Below are positions 33,037 to 44,173 of a stretch of 64,000 nucleotides of DNA, piece after piece (the first letter of the stretch is position 1; each line of letters begins with the position of its first letter). The position numbers and the translations under genes were made by a program. The DNA is taken from NCBI RefSeq assembly GCF_021917145.1, contig NW_025813750.1:124001-188000 (forward strand), given 5' to 3'. The notes below the pieces were generated by a model, which ran no database searches, was not told the DNA's origin, and was given only the letters and a program-made list of their open reading frames with translations. The stretch comes from Hypomesus transpacificus (taxonomy: Eukaryota; Chordata; Actinopteri; Osmeriformes; Osmeridae).

Positions 33037-34089
33037 TTGCCTGGTAGTCCACTTTGTTGGTATCATCCCTCTTGTCTTGTTTTTCCTCTCTTCCCCCCCC
33101 TCCCTCCTCCCTCTCCCCTCCACCCCTCAACAGCATGTCCCGCCCTATCCGTCCCCACGGGACCGCGTCTCGACGCACCTCCGCCTCCCAGCCCTACCCC
33201 TCTCACCCACCACGCCCTCATACCCCCGCCCCTCTATTGCCCCCTCTCACGCCATCCCCCGCCTCCCTTTCTGCGCCCACACCCCCTCCGCTTCTCCAAG
33301 CGCCTAGAGGCCAATGGGTTCTGCACAGAAACCCTCCCGCTCCTCTCCCCTTCTACTTCACTGACCACCGCTGGCTCTAGGCCCTTGTCCCTGATCCCTA
33401 CCACCTCTGCCTCCTCTGCCACTCACACCGCCCCGACTCCCACCTCTGTCACCTGCCCCCCCCTCATGTCCCTCACAACCCGCCCCACCCTGACTCTCAG
33501 GAGGGCTAGACACACCTCTTTCGGGATGACGGCAGCATGCACCAGAACCCCGCGCCCGCTTCCCCTATACACCCGCCATGACCACGGAGGCTTTAAGCAC
33601 CTCTGGACCCTGACTCCCACCAGGAGCACGATTATCATGGGGGACTACAACCTCCACCGCCTCCCTTCTATTGGGAGTCCTCACGTCCAAGTGGACTGCT
33701 ACCCAGGAGCTACATTTTGCCATGCAGCTAACATCCTGAGTAACACTAGAACACCGGTTGGACACGTTACCCGTGTTATCCTGGCCTTTGGCCTTAACAA
33801 AAGGTCAACGCCCTTGGACCTCACCACCCGCCAGATACGGGATCTCTATTCCCGGGCCACCACTGCCTTTCCCTCTGCCTTCATCCTCCCCCTCATAAAC
33901 GCCAACCCCACCCTAGCACGGGTGGAGAGAGACACCATCCATGCCATTAATGGCTACCTGGCCATGCAGGTTCCCACTATCCCCCTTCTCCCCTCCCACC
34001 TCTTTAATACGGACCCTGACAGGATCCACTGGACCACACACACGGCCAGTGCCATCCTTAACCACTGGTCCCTGTTCCTTAGTCAATAA
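33037..34089 (+). CDS. SGNH-hydrolase-like ORF with Pro-rich N-terminus (second copy)
   Basis: The open frame has 350 residues. The first half is Pro/Ser/Thr-rich and reads as low complexity. The second half has TIIMGDYNLHRLPSIG, VDCYPGATFCHAANIL, VILAFGLNKRS, FPSAFILPLINANP and DRIHWTTHTASAILNHW, collinear with the domain at 26421-26918. The block I residue at the Ser position is Tyr here, while the D-x-x-H pair is kept. The true start is uncertain; it may lie nearer to the domain. Confidence 0.7.
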   Translation: MPGSPLCWYHPSCLVFPLFPPLPPPSPLHPSTACPALSVPTGPRLDAPPPPSPTPLTHHALIPPPLYCPLSRHPPPPFLRPHPLRFSKRLEANGFCTETLPLLSPSTSLTTAGSRPLSLIPTTSASSATHTAPTPTSVTCPPLMSLTTRPTLTLRRARHTSFGMTAACTRTPRPLPLYTRHDHGGFKHLWTLTPTRSTIIMGDYNLHRLPSIGSPHVQVDCYPGATFCHAANILSNTRTPVGHVTRVILAFGLNKRSTPLDLTTRQIRDLYSRATTAFPSAFILPLINANPTLARVERDTIHAINGYLAMQVPTIPLLPSHLFNTDPDRIHWTTHTASAILNHWSLFLSQ

Positions 34090-34135
34090 CCCTGACATTC
34101 CCCTACTGCCAACACGCCCATCTACCCCTGATTAG

Positions 34136-35330
34136 CTCCATCAGGGCATCCCATCAGGGTCTGGTCCCTAATTCATTCTCCAGGCTACCCCTTCACCATT
34201 TCCCCATCCACCTACATGCTCCCTTCGCCTGAGTGACCGCAGGCATACTTCTACCACCCCTAATATGTGTATACCTTTATATACACACTCACCCCCTTCA
34301 CCCCACTACCCAGCCCCCACCGCCCTCTGCTTCTTCACATCAGTGACTGCTGGCATCCCCCACTACGCACCCCGTCCCTCACCCCCCTCATCTTCCCCAC
34401 CAGTCCACATGCTCCCTCACCTCGGTGATTGCTGGCATCACCCAGAACAAAACCCCTCCCCTTCCTTCCCCTCCATTTTTCCCTCCCCCCCGCCCACCAG
34501 GACGGGACCTCCCATCATCATCACACATCATCCCTGAGGAGACGTGTGCCTCCAGAACCCTGAGGAGACGCGTACCTTTCATCCCTACAGAGACGCGTCC
34601 CCCCGTTTGGGGTTTGTGTTTGCCAAAAGGTCGCTGAGGACCCTCTTGGCTTCACTCCACATTCACCATTTACCTTTCCCCATGGTAACACCCTCTATTT
34701 GTCTCTTTATGTTGAATGTTGCTTGTATTAGATCAGGTGTTTTGGTCCTTGCATAGTTATCATGACTGGTTGATAGCATTAGCTTTCATATTGTCACTCT
34801 AGCTTTAGTCCTGTTCATTGGCATGTCTATTTGGATTAGGAGGAGTTATCCATGTTGCCTGATCTTTGTCTGCCTCAATTAATTTCCTTTCACCCTCCTT
34901 TTTCTCCCTCTCTCCTTCCTCCTTGGTGCCTCTCTGCTCTTAGTGTCAGGCATCGAGCTACCATAAGGTACTTTTTCTTGGGGATAAAAAAACATTAAAT
35001 AAAAACATAAGACTTGTGCCAGTGCAACTCTAGCCCATGATTGGGCTAAGACCTTTTCACAAACCTAACCCAGCCAGAGCCTAGTCTAATGTTTTATTTT
35101 TTGGAAAATAATTTTAAATTCCCCCTTGCTCTATCTTTGGAGGTTTTAGATAGAAATTAAGTTATTGGTAACTTTTACTAAGAAGGTGTTGGGCCTAATT
35201 AAGCCTTAATTGAACACAAGAAGGTGTGAGGGGGGTATGGCAGATTGGCCAATTAGAAACCACAGGAAGTGGCCAAACCCCCTCCCCTTCTCCAGTACTT
35301 AACTTCCTGTCTGCCTCGTCCAACTCAATT
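34136..35330. other. C-rich, then AT-rich untranslated stretch
   Basis: Pyrimidine-rich sequence to about 34640, then AT-rich sequence. I see no coding frame with a recognisable domain. It is probably 3' sequence of the SGNH unit. Confidence 0.4.
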
Positions 35331-35369
35331 CTCCTCTGAGGAAGCCTTGTGAAGGTGAAACGTTAGGAG
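35331..35369 (+). ncRNA. hammerhead ribozyme-like motif 2 (Penelope type)
   Basis: Stem I ctcct/aggag encloses the core ctgagga, stem II gcctt-gtg-aaggt, gaaa, and then cgtt with gtt as the possible cleavage triplet. The string tgaaacgtt after a short hairpin is a familiar hallmark of fish Penelope-like repeats. Stem III is reduced to one C-G pair, so activity as a monomer is doubtful. Confidence 0.6.
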
Positions 35370-36239
35370 CTTTCTCTTTTATTCTTTTACTCTTTTACTC
35401 AAGGGGGGCAAAAACTTTTAGAGTGCATTTTATCCTATGGTCTTATTCAGCGTGGACCCAGTCCATCTTTGAACTTTTTTTTAGTCCTTTGTTTTAAATA
35501 AACAGTTGCAGATTTTTGCACCCAGTACTTGCCACTTTATGAGCAGGGGAGAAAAAACCCTGGTTGGCTCAGTTCCCTCTTTGTGTGGGGTGAGTGTGTG
35601 TGTGGGTGTGCGGTGCACTTACCTTATTCCTGGTTTGGAACCTTTTGTTCAAAAAGCACAGTGTGCAGTTCTAAAGGGACTGACCAAGGAAGGGGCCATC
35701 TTTACCCTGCACAGGTGTCATTGGGGCAAAAAAAGACAACCCTTATAGTAAGGGCTCTTTTTAGAAAGGCTTTTCAAAAGGCCTATCATTTTCTATCTGC
35801 AATTTAAAGGACTAAATAGGAAAACACGATAGGTAGTAGATGCATTTTATTTGTCTGAACAATTTTTATTGAGAGATTTTAGACATACTTTTAGCAATTT
35901 TAGCGGTTTCAGTTTTACTAAGGAGTATGGAAGTGGGACCAACAGAAAATGGTGGAAATAAACCCAAATGCCTGAACATCCCACTGGCTAAAATATATTT
36001 AAAAATTCTCCAGGCCTTGTATCATACAGAGACACCCCCACCAAGGTGAAAATCAACACCAATAAGTGGTTAGAGGGGAACCTGGAAATTTTAAAATGTC
36101 ATTATAAAGATATGTTGTTTTTTTTTTACTGGGTGACTTACCTGGGATGGATGAGGAGGCTCTTCGAATGGCGGTGGGCTGGGGAAGGTTGAGATACAAA
36201 CGCAAATTCACAATATCATCAGTGAAAACATAGCGGGAA

Positions 36240-37026
36240 TTACTCACCTCTCCAGGAGAAGATCCACCTTCTCCAGCCCACCGTCTGATGAGTCCAGAGG
36301 ACTTTCCACAATTGCCTGCGTCCATGGATACGGGGGTCCTAACTCCAATAGAGGAGGACTCCGACACCAGTGTAGTCACCCAGGGGGATGGACACTTACC
36401 TTCAGTGGGAACGGGGGAAACTCCGGTGACCTCTGGAACATCTCCTGTGGGGAAAATAAAGAACAAAAAACTGTTACATGGGTTAAGCACAGCTGAGACC
36501 TCCCTACTTACCTTTAAAGAGGCCCTGAACATTACACCTGGGGTCTCCGAAATTGTGAGGGAGAGGGTTCAAGTTGGCCCCAGTAGTAGCAGTGAGGTGG
36601 TAATGAGCCCGGCTAATACCAGCCCGCCCCCAACAGTGGAGATCAGTTGGCATCCCAAAGTGATGCTGAAGCGTTTAAGTGACAGTTTGGTGGACAAAAG
36701 GGGTCCTAATTCTGCCCTTACCCCCCCTCCTAACCCCAACCTTTCCTTCCCCATTTCCAACCCCACCCTCCCCCCCACCAAATCCCATGGTGGGAACTAG
36801 GGGCTTCCTGACCCCTGATCCTAACCCTCCCCCTGACCCCACTGACCTGCTCACTGACCGTCAGTTGCCTCCGGAACTCTCCTTGCGGCTGGAGCCAAAG
36901 ATCCATCCCATCTGCAGGAGAAAGATACATGAGTGGAATTTAGAGGTAATTAAACCCATATTGGTGTTGGGTGATACCAACCTCTCGGCCATCCCTACTT
37001 TTCAGGATGAGAACATCCAGTTCTAA
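36240..37026 (+). pseudogene. third SGNH-ORF fragment with acidic and Pro-rich N-terminus
   Basis: The frame at 36288-36800 (MSPEDFPQLPASMDTGVLTP onward) is acidic, then Pro-rich (TPPPNPNLSFPISNPTLPPT). An overlapping frame to 37026 gives RRKIHEWNLEVIKPILVLGD followed by TNLSAIPTF, which matches SGNH block I with Thr at the Ser position. It ends after this block, so the domain is truncated, and the Pro-rich and SGNH parts are in different frames. Confidence 0.5.
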
Positions 37027-37528
37027 CCCAAAAAACGAGTAGCACTTTCATTCATTAATGTAATCTAACAAACGTAAAGGGCCATTATTAACAATATATG
37101 CTGTTTATGTTGCTTGTAATTGGGATGAAGTAAACATCTGTTGAGTATTTTAACTTAAAATGTTTGATTGTGAGGAATATAAACCCCCAAAAAGCATCGG
37201 GTCCATCAGACCCACAAACACTGGCTGAGTTAGTAAAATATCAACATAAACAAATATATATATTGCCAAGAAAGCATACTGACACAGACATAGAGAGAGC
37301 TCATATTTTACTGTCTTGCGGGAACCAAAGGATTCTCTGCTCAGAGGGCCATGCAATTGATTTTGGAATACAGAGAGAGAAGCTATGGACGATGATGTTG
37401 AGGTATTTCTGTAAATTCATAGTCTGACAGTGACTTTAAGGAAGAGGATGAGATTGAGGATGAGATGTTTTTAGAGAGAGGTTGGAAAGAGATGGACCAA
37501 CCCCATTGACATGTCTACTTTGGGGTTC
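37027..37528. other. unassigned interval
   Basis: AT-rich sequence with short frames. A Penelope-like or LINE remnant is possible, but nothing recognisable was found. Confidence 0.3.
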
Positions 37529-38450
37529 TGCTTGCCGCTCCCTGGTGAAAGCTGGCTGCTGCCCGATGGTGGATGGCTGCTCCTAGGCCCAGCCTGGGAG
37601 CTAGCTGCTTCCAGTTCGCTGGTGTTACCTGGTGGTGGGTAGCTAGCTGCCTGCTGGTAGCTGGCTGCTTCCCAGTGGTGGCTGGCCTAGTGGCTAGCTA
37701 CTTCTGCTACCTCTCCAAACAAACACTCAGTCCACCTGCTCTCCGTCAAAACACTTCCCGAATGGTTGACCTCTGACCTCCACAGGACATGACATGAATG
37801 AGTCTGTGTCCCGAATTACCAAACATACTGTCCCAAATTACTAAACAAGTGGCTGAAGCTCTGAAAGACAAAAAGGAAGGGGGCTCAGAAAAGCATAGAG
37901 AACTCAGCATTACTACTGAAAAACACAGTGAAGGTATTGAATGAAACTCATGGAAAAGTAGCAGACTACGACGACTTAAAAGGAGAAAATAACACTCTCC
38001 GTACAAAAATACGACTCCTGAACCAAGATCTCTCACACATCACAGCTGCCCGTGAGACAATGAACGACACAATCCAGTCCATAGATGATCAAAACAGCAC
38101 AGCCCCAGGCAGATGGGAGAATGATGAACCCTGGTACGGCTTCTCTCCTGAGTGGACACGCTGGTGTCGGAGGGAGATTGCGACGTTGCCATGGCCTTTG
38201 CCTGGCCGACGTGCCCAATTGGGGGACAAACACCACAAAACGCATACCCACAGAAAGCTGGAGGCCTGCTGAATGCAGGGAGATCGCCCGCGTGTGACTG
38301 TCAGACTCGTAGCCCGCACAAGGGCTTCACCAGAGGCCAAAGGCCACACCTTTGACCTCATGCATGCAGACTGTCGTAGTGGCTTTTTTTGTCCACAAGG
38401 TGGAGCAAAGTCTCAAAACCCTGTAACGTCCGTGCACTGTGAAGTTTGCT
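37529..38450 (+). repeat. dispersed repeat encoding a short coiled coil, copy 1
   Basis: About 0.9 kb matches 55732-56630 nearly base for base between gcttgccgctccctggtgaa and gtgcactgtgaagttt. It encodes a heptad-like segment (VLNETHGKVADYDDLKGENN, TLRTKIRLLNQDLSHITAAR) ending HRKLEAC and a stop. It resembles the coiled coil of a retroelement ORF1 protein, but I do not recognise the family. Confidence 0.75.
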
Positions 38451-38799
38451 GGGCGGTGTCAAAGCGCCTCGACAAATGGGCTAGCTAGGGATATGTAAAC
38501 GAGTGCCATTCAAATGAGTGCCAAGCTCGTGGGCAAGCGCTTACCTACATACCCACAGGCTGGCTAGGAGGCTAGGCTAACCCACTACCCATATGAAACC
38601 CCAACCCCGACAGCTGACCGCACTGACGTCATTGGGAGCAGAAGCTTGGATTGATTGATGGATGATTTTATGGATTGATTATTGGTTTTCTTCCCGACTG
38701 GGGAAGCATTTGACACAAGTCTTTTGCGATGGAAGATGGAATAGATGAGCACAAAAAAAATAAAATAAAATGAAACAGGTTTTTGCCTGGCAAAACCAC

Positions 38800-39770
38800 G
38801 TTTGAATGAAATCAATAACGATAGGTGCGTTCGACTTCATGCAGCGCCGGCGTTGCTTGCAGCCCGGCTGACTTGAAGCAGCCAATGGCATTCTCAGCTT
38901 CGAGGCAGCCGGCTGTAGGCGCCGCCGATGCCGCAGGAAGTCAAACACACCTGCGATTGTGTTCATCTTCTTACTCAGTGCCAACGTGCAGCACTGACTT
39001 TTGAGCAGCCGGCTGTGCGGTGCCCCCTGCCGGACTGCAGCATATTTGTTGCAATAACCCTAATCCGTAACTGGAGCGCTGGCTTTTGTATGGGCGCAAC
39101 TAAAAACATAAATAAAAAGACACACAAATCACATTACTGCACAGCAATAATCCCAAATCAATGACGAACGGAGCAGCTGTCAGAAGGCTGCTCCAAAATG
39201 TACTCTGAAAAAGAGCGCTGGCTATTAGCCTACTTATGAATGCAATCAATAACGATGTGTTCTTTTCAATAGAGATAGCCCAGATGGAATTACAAACTCG
39301 CACCTATCGGCCATGGGAAGGAAATATAACCCATTCAAATTTAAATTTGGCCCATCAAGCAGCTTCAGTCAAGGCTCCGGCATATGGGTGAATTCAGGTA
39401 TATTGGGACATCAGGTCATTTGGGACAGCATAAAGAAAAGGCATTCTACTTCTGCCTTGGACTGCAGTATATTTGTTGCAATAACACGAATCCGTAACAT
39501 GAGCGCTGGCTATTACACGCGGGAGAGAAGCGTTGTCATTTGGTTATTGTCTGGTAAACCACGTATGAATGCAATCAATAACGATGTGTTCTTCTCAATC
39601 GTCTAGTAGGGCCTATAACCCATTCAAATTTAAATTGGCCCATCAAGCAGCCTCATGCAGTCAAAGCTTCAGTAGGGTGAATTCAGGTATATTGGGACAT
39701 CAGGTAATTTGGTACAGCATAACGAAAAAGCATTTTACTTCTGCCTTGAACAGGCTATGGTAAAGTTAGG
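38800..39770. repeat. internally repeated segment
   Basis: The strings tttgttgcaataac, ccgtaac and gagcgctggc occur near 39045 and 39475, and gaatgcaatcaataacgatg occurs near 39240 and 39570. This shows a diverged tandem duplication of roughly 330-430 bp. A piece with gactgcagcatatgtgttgc also lies at 50125, next to the recombinase-like gene. Confidence 0.65.
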
Positions 39771-39837
39771 GGTGCTAATACATTGCTTAGGAAGCATATA
39801 ACTAAAGTCACATGACATAACGTAGGTGACATCACAC

Positions 39838-39852
39838 GGGGGGGGGGGGGGG
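39838..39852. repeat. poly-G run
   Basis: Fifteen consecutive G on the plus strand. It could be assembly-sensitive. Confidence 0.8.
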
Positions 39853-40394
39853 TGGTCAGCATCAAACAGGAAGTTGACCCCGAAAATCAAGAGGTGAGAA
39901 GAATGACATGTGCTTTATGAGGATTTTAATCTGTAAAATGTATATGCTCAATTTAATGTGGACACCAATGTTGAGCAAATATGTGTGATGTAATAGTGTA
40001 CTAAAATAAAAATAAACATTTTTGAAATTATGTTTATATTAATTTAATTTGAAAATGTTCTTGGTGTCCCAAATTACCAAATATGGTGTGGTAAATTGGG
40101 ACGCATGTTTCAGGTAATTTGGGACAACATTTTTAGGGTATAAAATGAAATGTGTCAACAGTTTAGTCATAAATACCCTGATTAAAAGTGAAAGTCACAT
40201 TTATAACAACACAAAACCTAAGTGATGTATCCTAGGCAACTTTTGCAGAAGGAATTAGAGGCTAAGGTTGATAACCATCAGAGCGGTGTTTAGTGGGCCT
40301 TGTAATTCACAAATGTACATTTCAGGCAAGCTGTAGCCCCATGTCATTTGAGAACTTGTGATGGTATTAAGAACTACCACAGTTTTACTGCACA

Positions 40395-41331
40395 TCACCT
40401 GAAATTGTTAAATGCAAGACACAGAACACAATCTCTAAATGGTTTATTTTTTAGGTGTTCAATTTTAAGGCGGTAGTACTCCTCCTGAAGGGAAATTACT
40501 TTTTTTTGATTTTCAAACATCAATTGTGAGTTGCAATCTTCTCTCCTGCAGGGATGCTGCCGGAGCAGGTGCTGCGGATGGGAATGGTGTTTGATCCGCC
40601 AGGCTATCCTGAGTAGCAGCTGCAGATGGTTCAGTCTTGCCGGCAAACTTGATGGGCCCGGTTCTTGTGATGGCTCCATGCTATAGAAATACATAGGCCT
40701 AGTTTAATTATTGTTTTGATTAAATTAATTTAATACAATGAGCATGGATAACACATGAAATGGCTTCTGCAATGTCCCTGTGTCCTACCTTTGCTGCATT
40801 TCAAGGGCCTGCATCATTGACATGTCAATGCCTGTTGGCAGCCCGGTGACACTGACCTCAGTGTCCCAGGACTTGAAAGACAGTGTCAGCCACCTGGGAC
40901 AGCCGCTTTGCAGGTGGTCCACCCCCTATAAAGAAACAGTCAATGAACACAGTACTTAGGCATGTAAATTAACTTTGCCAGCAGGAGCAAGTTGCCAGAT
41001 TGTGGTAGGCCATAGTATTTTGCTCACCTGTGAGTGAGGATTCCCGCTTGTGTGCTGCAATCTCATCTTTTGCCTTGGACTGCAGCACATACCACCTTTT
41101 CTCACAATCGTCGCCTGTCCGCACCACCAGTGGAAAAGAGGCATTGATTGTTTGGGATATTGTGTCCCAGGCGCGCCTCTTGCCTTGGCTAGTGACAGTT
41201 GGGCCAAATTTTCCTCGTAACATACCTTTATGTTCTTTCACCAAGTGGGCCAGCAACAAACCTTGCTCCTCAGTCCAGTTCGGCTTGCGATACAAGTCTT
41301 CATAAATAGACCAGCCAGCAATCACACACAT
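40395..41331 (-). CDS. Myb/SANT-like DNA-binding protein, Harbinger-associated type, three exons
   Basis: Minus-strand exons lie at 41331-41028, 40925-40789 and 40680-40395, with consensus GT/AG boundaries. Exon 1 encodes a Myb/SANT-like domain (KPNWTEEQGLLLAHLVKEHK, then GKFGPTVTSQGKRRAWDTIS, with Trp residues spaced as in Myb_DNA-bind_5). Exon 3 ends in a predicted coiled coil (NQKKVISLQEEYYRLKIEHL), as seen in NAIF1-like and PIF/Harbinger accessory proteins, which help bring transposase to the nucleus. No Harbinger DDE nuclease lies nearby in the window. Exon 2 is open in the frame ending GIDMSMMQALEMQQ. The start Met is a guess, and the gene may be domesticated. Confidence 0.65.
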
Positions 41332-41934
41332 TTTGTTAAAAGCTGAGCTGTGTTACCCTCGTTAAGACCACACTGAGTTGTGACGTTGCAATTTCTACTT
41401 CATTAAGGACAGCCCCTTGAGATAGGCCATAGTTTTCAATGGGGTCCATATGGAAGTGAAAGTACAAAATATGCCAGCTAGGATATTAATATGAGCAAAT
41501 AAGACACAAATCATTATTTGAACAGGGTGTAATGATCTTAAGTTTTCACATATTTTAGATTCTAATGTTAGGCTATAACCCCTACAGCTTACTATTCATT
41601 TTCCAGATATTTTCTTGAATGTGAAATATTATTTACAATTATAGTCTGCATAACATTAGAGTGTATAATTTTGTTTATTGATTTTAAGGGGACATCCTTT
41701 GCTCATTATCACCAAAAGTTCATTTTCATCAAACTTGTAGGATCAACCAATCACGGCTTTTGAAATGATGACTCATACCTAGCAACGGGGTCAACCACAC
41801 CTCCTCACTAAAATAGGATTTTCCATCCATTCCTGGCTCAGAGTTCACTGAAAATGTTCTGGAATCACTTCTAAGCTAAAACTCCTGGCAAGGAATTCTC
41901 AGAATCTTTAAGGATACGGGCCCTGATGAAGAGA

Positions 41935-42000
41935 GATGTTTTGGGGCCATCTTGTTGTTATTATCAGTGACCTATGAACTTTGTAAAGCTCTCTCTAAAG
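41935..42000. repeat. SINE-like fragment
   Basis: The sequence from ttttggggccatcttgttgt through cctatgaactttgtaaagct recurs at 47095-47155 with few changes. Such tails occur in fish SINEs. Confidence 0.55.
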
Positions 42001-42107
42001 TGCCCACTAGATGGCAGAGTAAGAGCACAAATAGTAAAGGCAGAGCCTCTGGTCAATGTCACCGTGTTATGTTAGTTGCAGGTGGAGGGCCAAGGAACAC
42101 CGATCAG

Positions 42108-43627
42108 CCATAGATGGTTTGTCTTCTGTTCATACCGACTGACCGACAGCAACAACTACACTGTGGAGAAGAAGGCTAAACTGTTGTCGATTACAAAGAA
42201 AGTGTTTCTTCTTGTAAAGTAAGACTTTCTAGCTTGTGTCGGTCTCCTATCATCGTGCTATACTTAGTTAATGTCGTGACGAGTTTCAACTTTGCCATGT
42301 ATAGGGCTTAATAAAACGTTTGTTCATCCCGAGCAATGCGCCCATCCTGCCATAGCCTTTATTGTCGACGTATTCACAATCTACTATAGGCTACCATACA
42401 CACGGATGGGCATATAGCCTCCTTCACCAAACCGACTAATGAATACTAAACAAATCTGGGACTTTATAGCCAAACCGTGTACATTGCTAAACGTGTACAA
42501 ATGTTTTATCTGGCTATAGGCCTCTCAAAATGGCCTATCCGTTTTGGGGACATGGCCTAGTCGTGTAGGGAACGAACGAACACACACACACGCGCACTCA
42601 CCCCCCCCACACACACACACTTACTGCTTTTCTCTGCATATAACTCAGTTTGTCACCTGTCTGTGTTTTTGGCAGGGGAGAGATGAGCATCGAAATGCAT
42701 ATGGAGGCTCTCCAAAGTGCTGTGAGCCAGAGGGTCGGGGAGCTGAAGGCCGAGTGCGCGTGGCTCGAAGACGGCCTGGTGCAGGCACAGTGCAGAATGG
42801 CGTCGGAGACAAAGGCCTGCTGTGTAAAAGTGGAAGCCAGGATGCTGGAGCATTTGGCCACCCTGGAAAGCAGACTGTCGGCAGCGGAACTGGAGGTGAC
42901 GGCCGTGCGCCTTCAAAGGGCCAGGCGGGCAGAGGATGCCATGGCCCAGCGGGGCGCTCCCAGCCCTGTCCACATGGCGGACCCCGTCGACCGGACGCCA
43001 AGCCCTCGCCACCCGCGGTGTCGCAGACAGACTCCAGGCATGGAAGTCCCCGGACCAAGCGACCCTTGTCTCCCCAGGACGGACTAATGCAGGGTGCCCC
43101 GTCCAAGCGACCCTCGTCTCCCCAGGACGGACAAATGGAGGGTTCCAAATGGGGAGCCAAAGAAGCGTTGCGTGGTCCTCTGCTACGAGGACTTGGACCC
43201 AGCCACCAGGGTTCGGGTTTTAGACTACAGGCCGGCCGTTGTCGACAAAAGAGAGTTGCTCACTGAACTCCAGCTGGCGCACCTCTTAATGTCACTGGAC
43301 CACTTTGAAATAACAGGTGAATGAGTAACGGGGGAATATGCGTATAGTTTGTAACACTCAACAAAGGCACAGACATCGAATACTTCTGTTCTCTCTGACT
43401 CTTGTTTTTTAGATGCCGTCGATTTGCAGGACAAGGCCGTGCCAGTCATCTGCCTGGGCGCCGTCCACGGAGTTTGGCCTGATCAGCCCTGGGCGCCGCC
43501 CAATTGCAGCCAAACCTTTGTGGGCTACGTCATGGACAAAATCAGGACACACCTGAAAACAGTGGCCAAGCGAGCGCTGCTGGAAAAGCTGAGGCAGTCC
43601 TATTTGGAAGACCTGGCTCATCCATAG
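42108..43627 (+). pseudogene. coiled-coil gene of unknown function, tandem copy 1
   Basis: A leader exon is likely near 42108-42219. Exon 2 (42677-43316) starts after ggcag; the Met at 42683 is chosen because the paralogue has its Met at the matching place. The first 60 residues form heptads (MEALQSAVSQRVGELKAECA onward to LEHLATLESRLSAAELE), followed by a Pro-rich linker, then YRPAVVDKRELLTELQLAHL. Exon 3 (43413-43627) encodes HGVWPDQPWAPPNCSQTFVG and a basic helix ending LEDLAHP. A 45-bp duplication in the linker carries an in-frame TAA at 43085-43087. No nuclease, kinase or zinc-finger motif is seen. Confidence 0.5.
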
Positions 43628-44173
43628 CAATGGTTTCCATCCAAATAGATCTATAAAAAGTGGGATTTTATCTTCTGTTCTGTTGGTGTTGTTTTGAGGA
43701 AAGGATTGAAACAATATTTGCTAAATACTACACAGTGTTTTTATGCAATGTATCAAAACAGTGTTTTTGCCCAGTTCGCTAAAGTGCCCACTAGATGGCA
43801 ATGTAAGAGCAGATTACTTTTCGGCTCTACATGTATGGACGATGACGTGAAGTAATCCTGGTCACGGAGAATCTAGAAATAAATATTGATCGAAAACCAT
43901 TCTCAAATGTCCTCCAAACAACATCTCGTTTGTTTCCAGACTCACATATACAAACATTAGGGGGCCAACGTAGACTTGTTTCGATGTTAGAATTTACTTG
44001 GCAACAGCGCACAACGTGGAAAGGGGAGTTACCTCCAATTGACCCTTGTTAGCTTTTAGACCAGTTAGAAGCAGGCCGAAACTTATTTACCTGGTAACAG
44101 CACAACAACGGGAGTTAACTCCAATTAACCCTTGTTAGCTTTTTAGACCAATAGAAGCAGCCCAAAACTTAAC

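Larger units (their letters stand above)
31972..34135 (+). mobile_element. second SGNH-ORF unit (Penelope-type fragment) with leader
   Basis: It starts at the sharp junction with the L2 LINE. A leader with a CT microsatellite (about 32282-32335) and a hammerhead-like motif (32512-32559) leads to a C-rich region and an SGNH-type ORF ending at 34089. The leader part at 32890-33005 resembles 58196-58300 in front of the Tx1-type LINE. No RT follows, so the unit is a fragment or a non-autonomous form. Confidence 0.6.

Noticed and set aside
33037-33600. Pro/Ser-rich N-terminal half of the SGNH ORF as a defined domain
   Set aside because: C-rich low-complexity DNA gives such sequence in several frames; only the SGNH part is supported.
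36285-36310. Hammerhead-like core ctgatga with a perfect stem II (gtcc-aga-ggac)
   Set aside because: The required gaaa after stem II is tttc, and no stem I pairing is visible.
41921-41950. ctgatga followed by ggggcc, resembling a hammerhead
   Set aside because: No gaaa and no stem II; it belongs to a SINE-like repeat.
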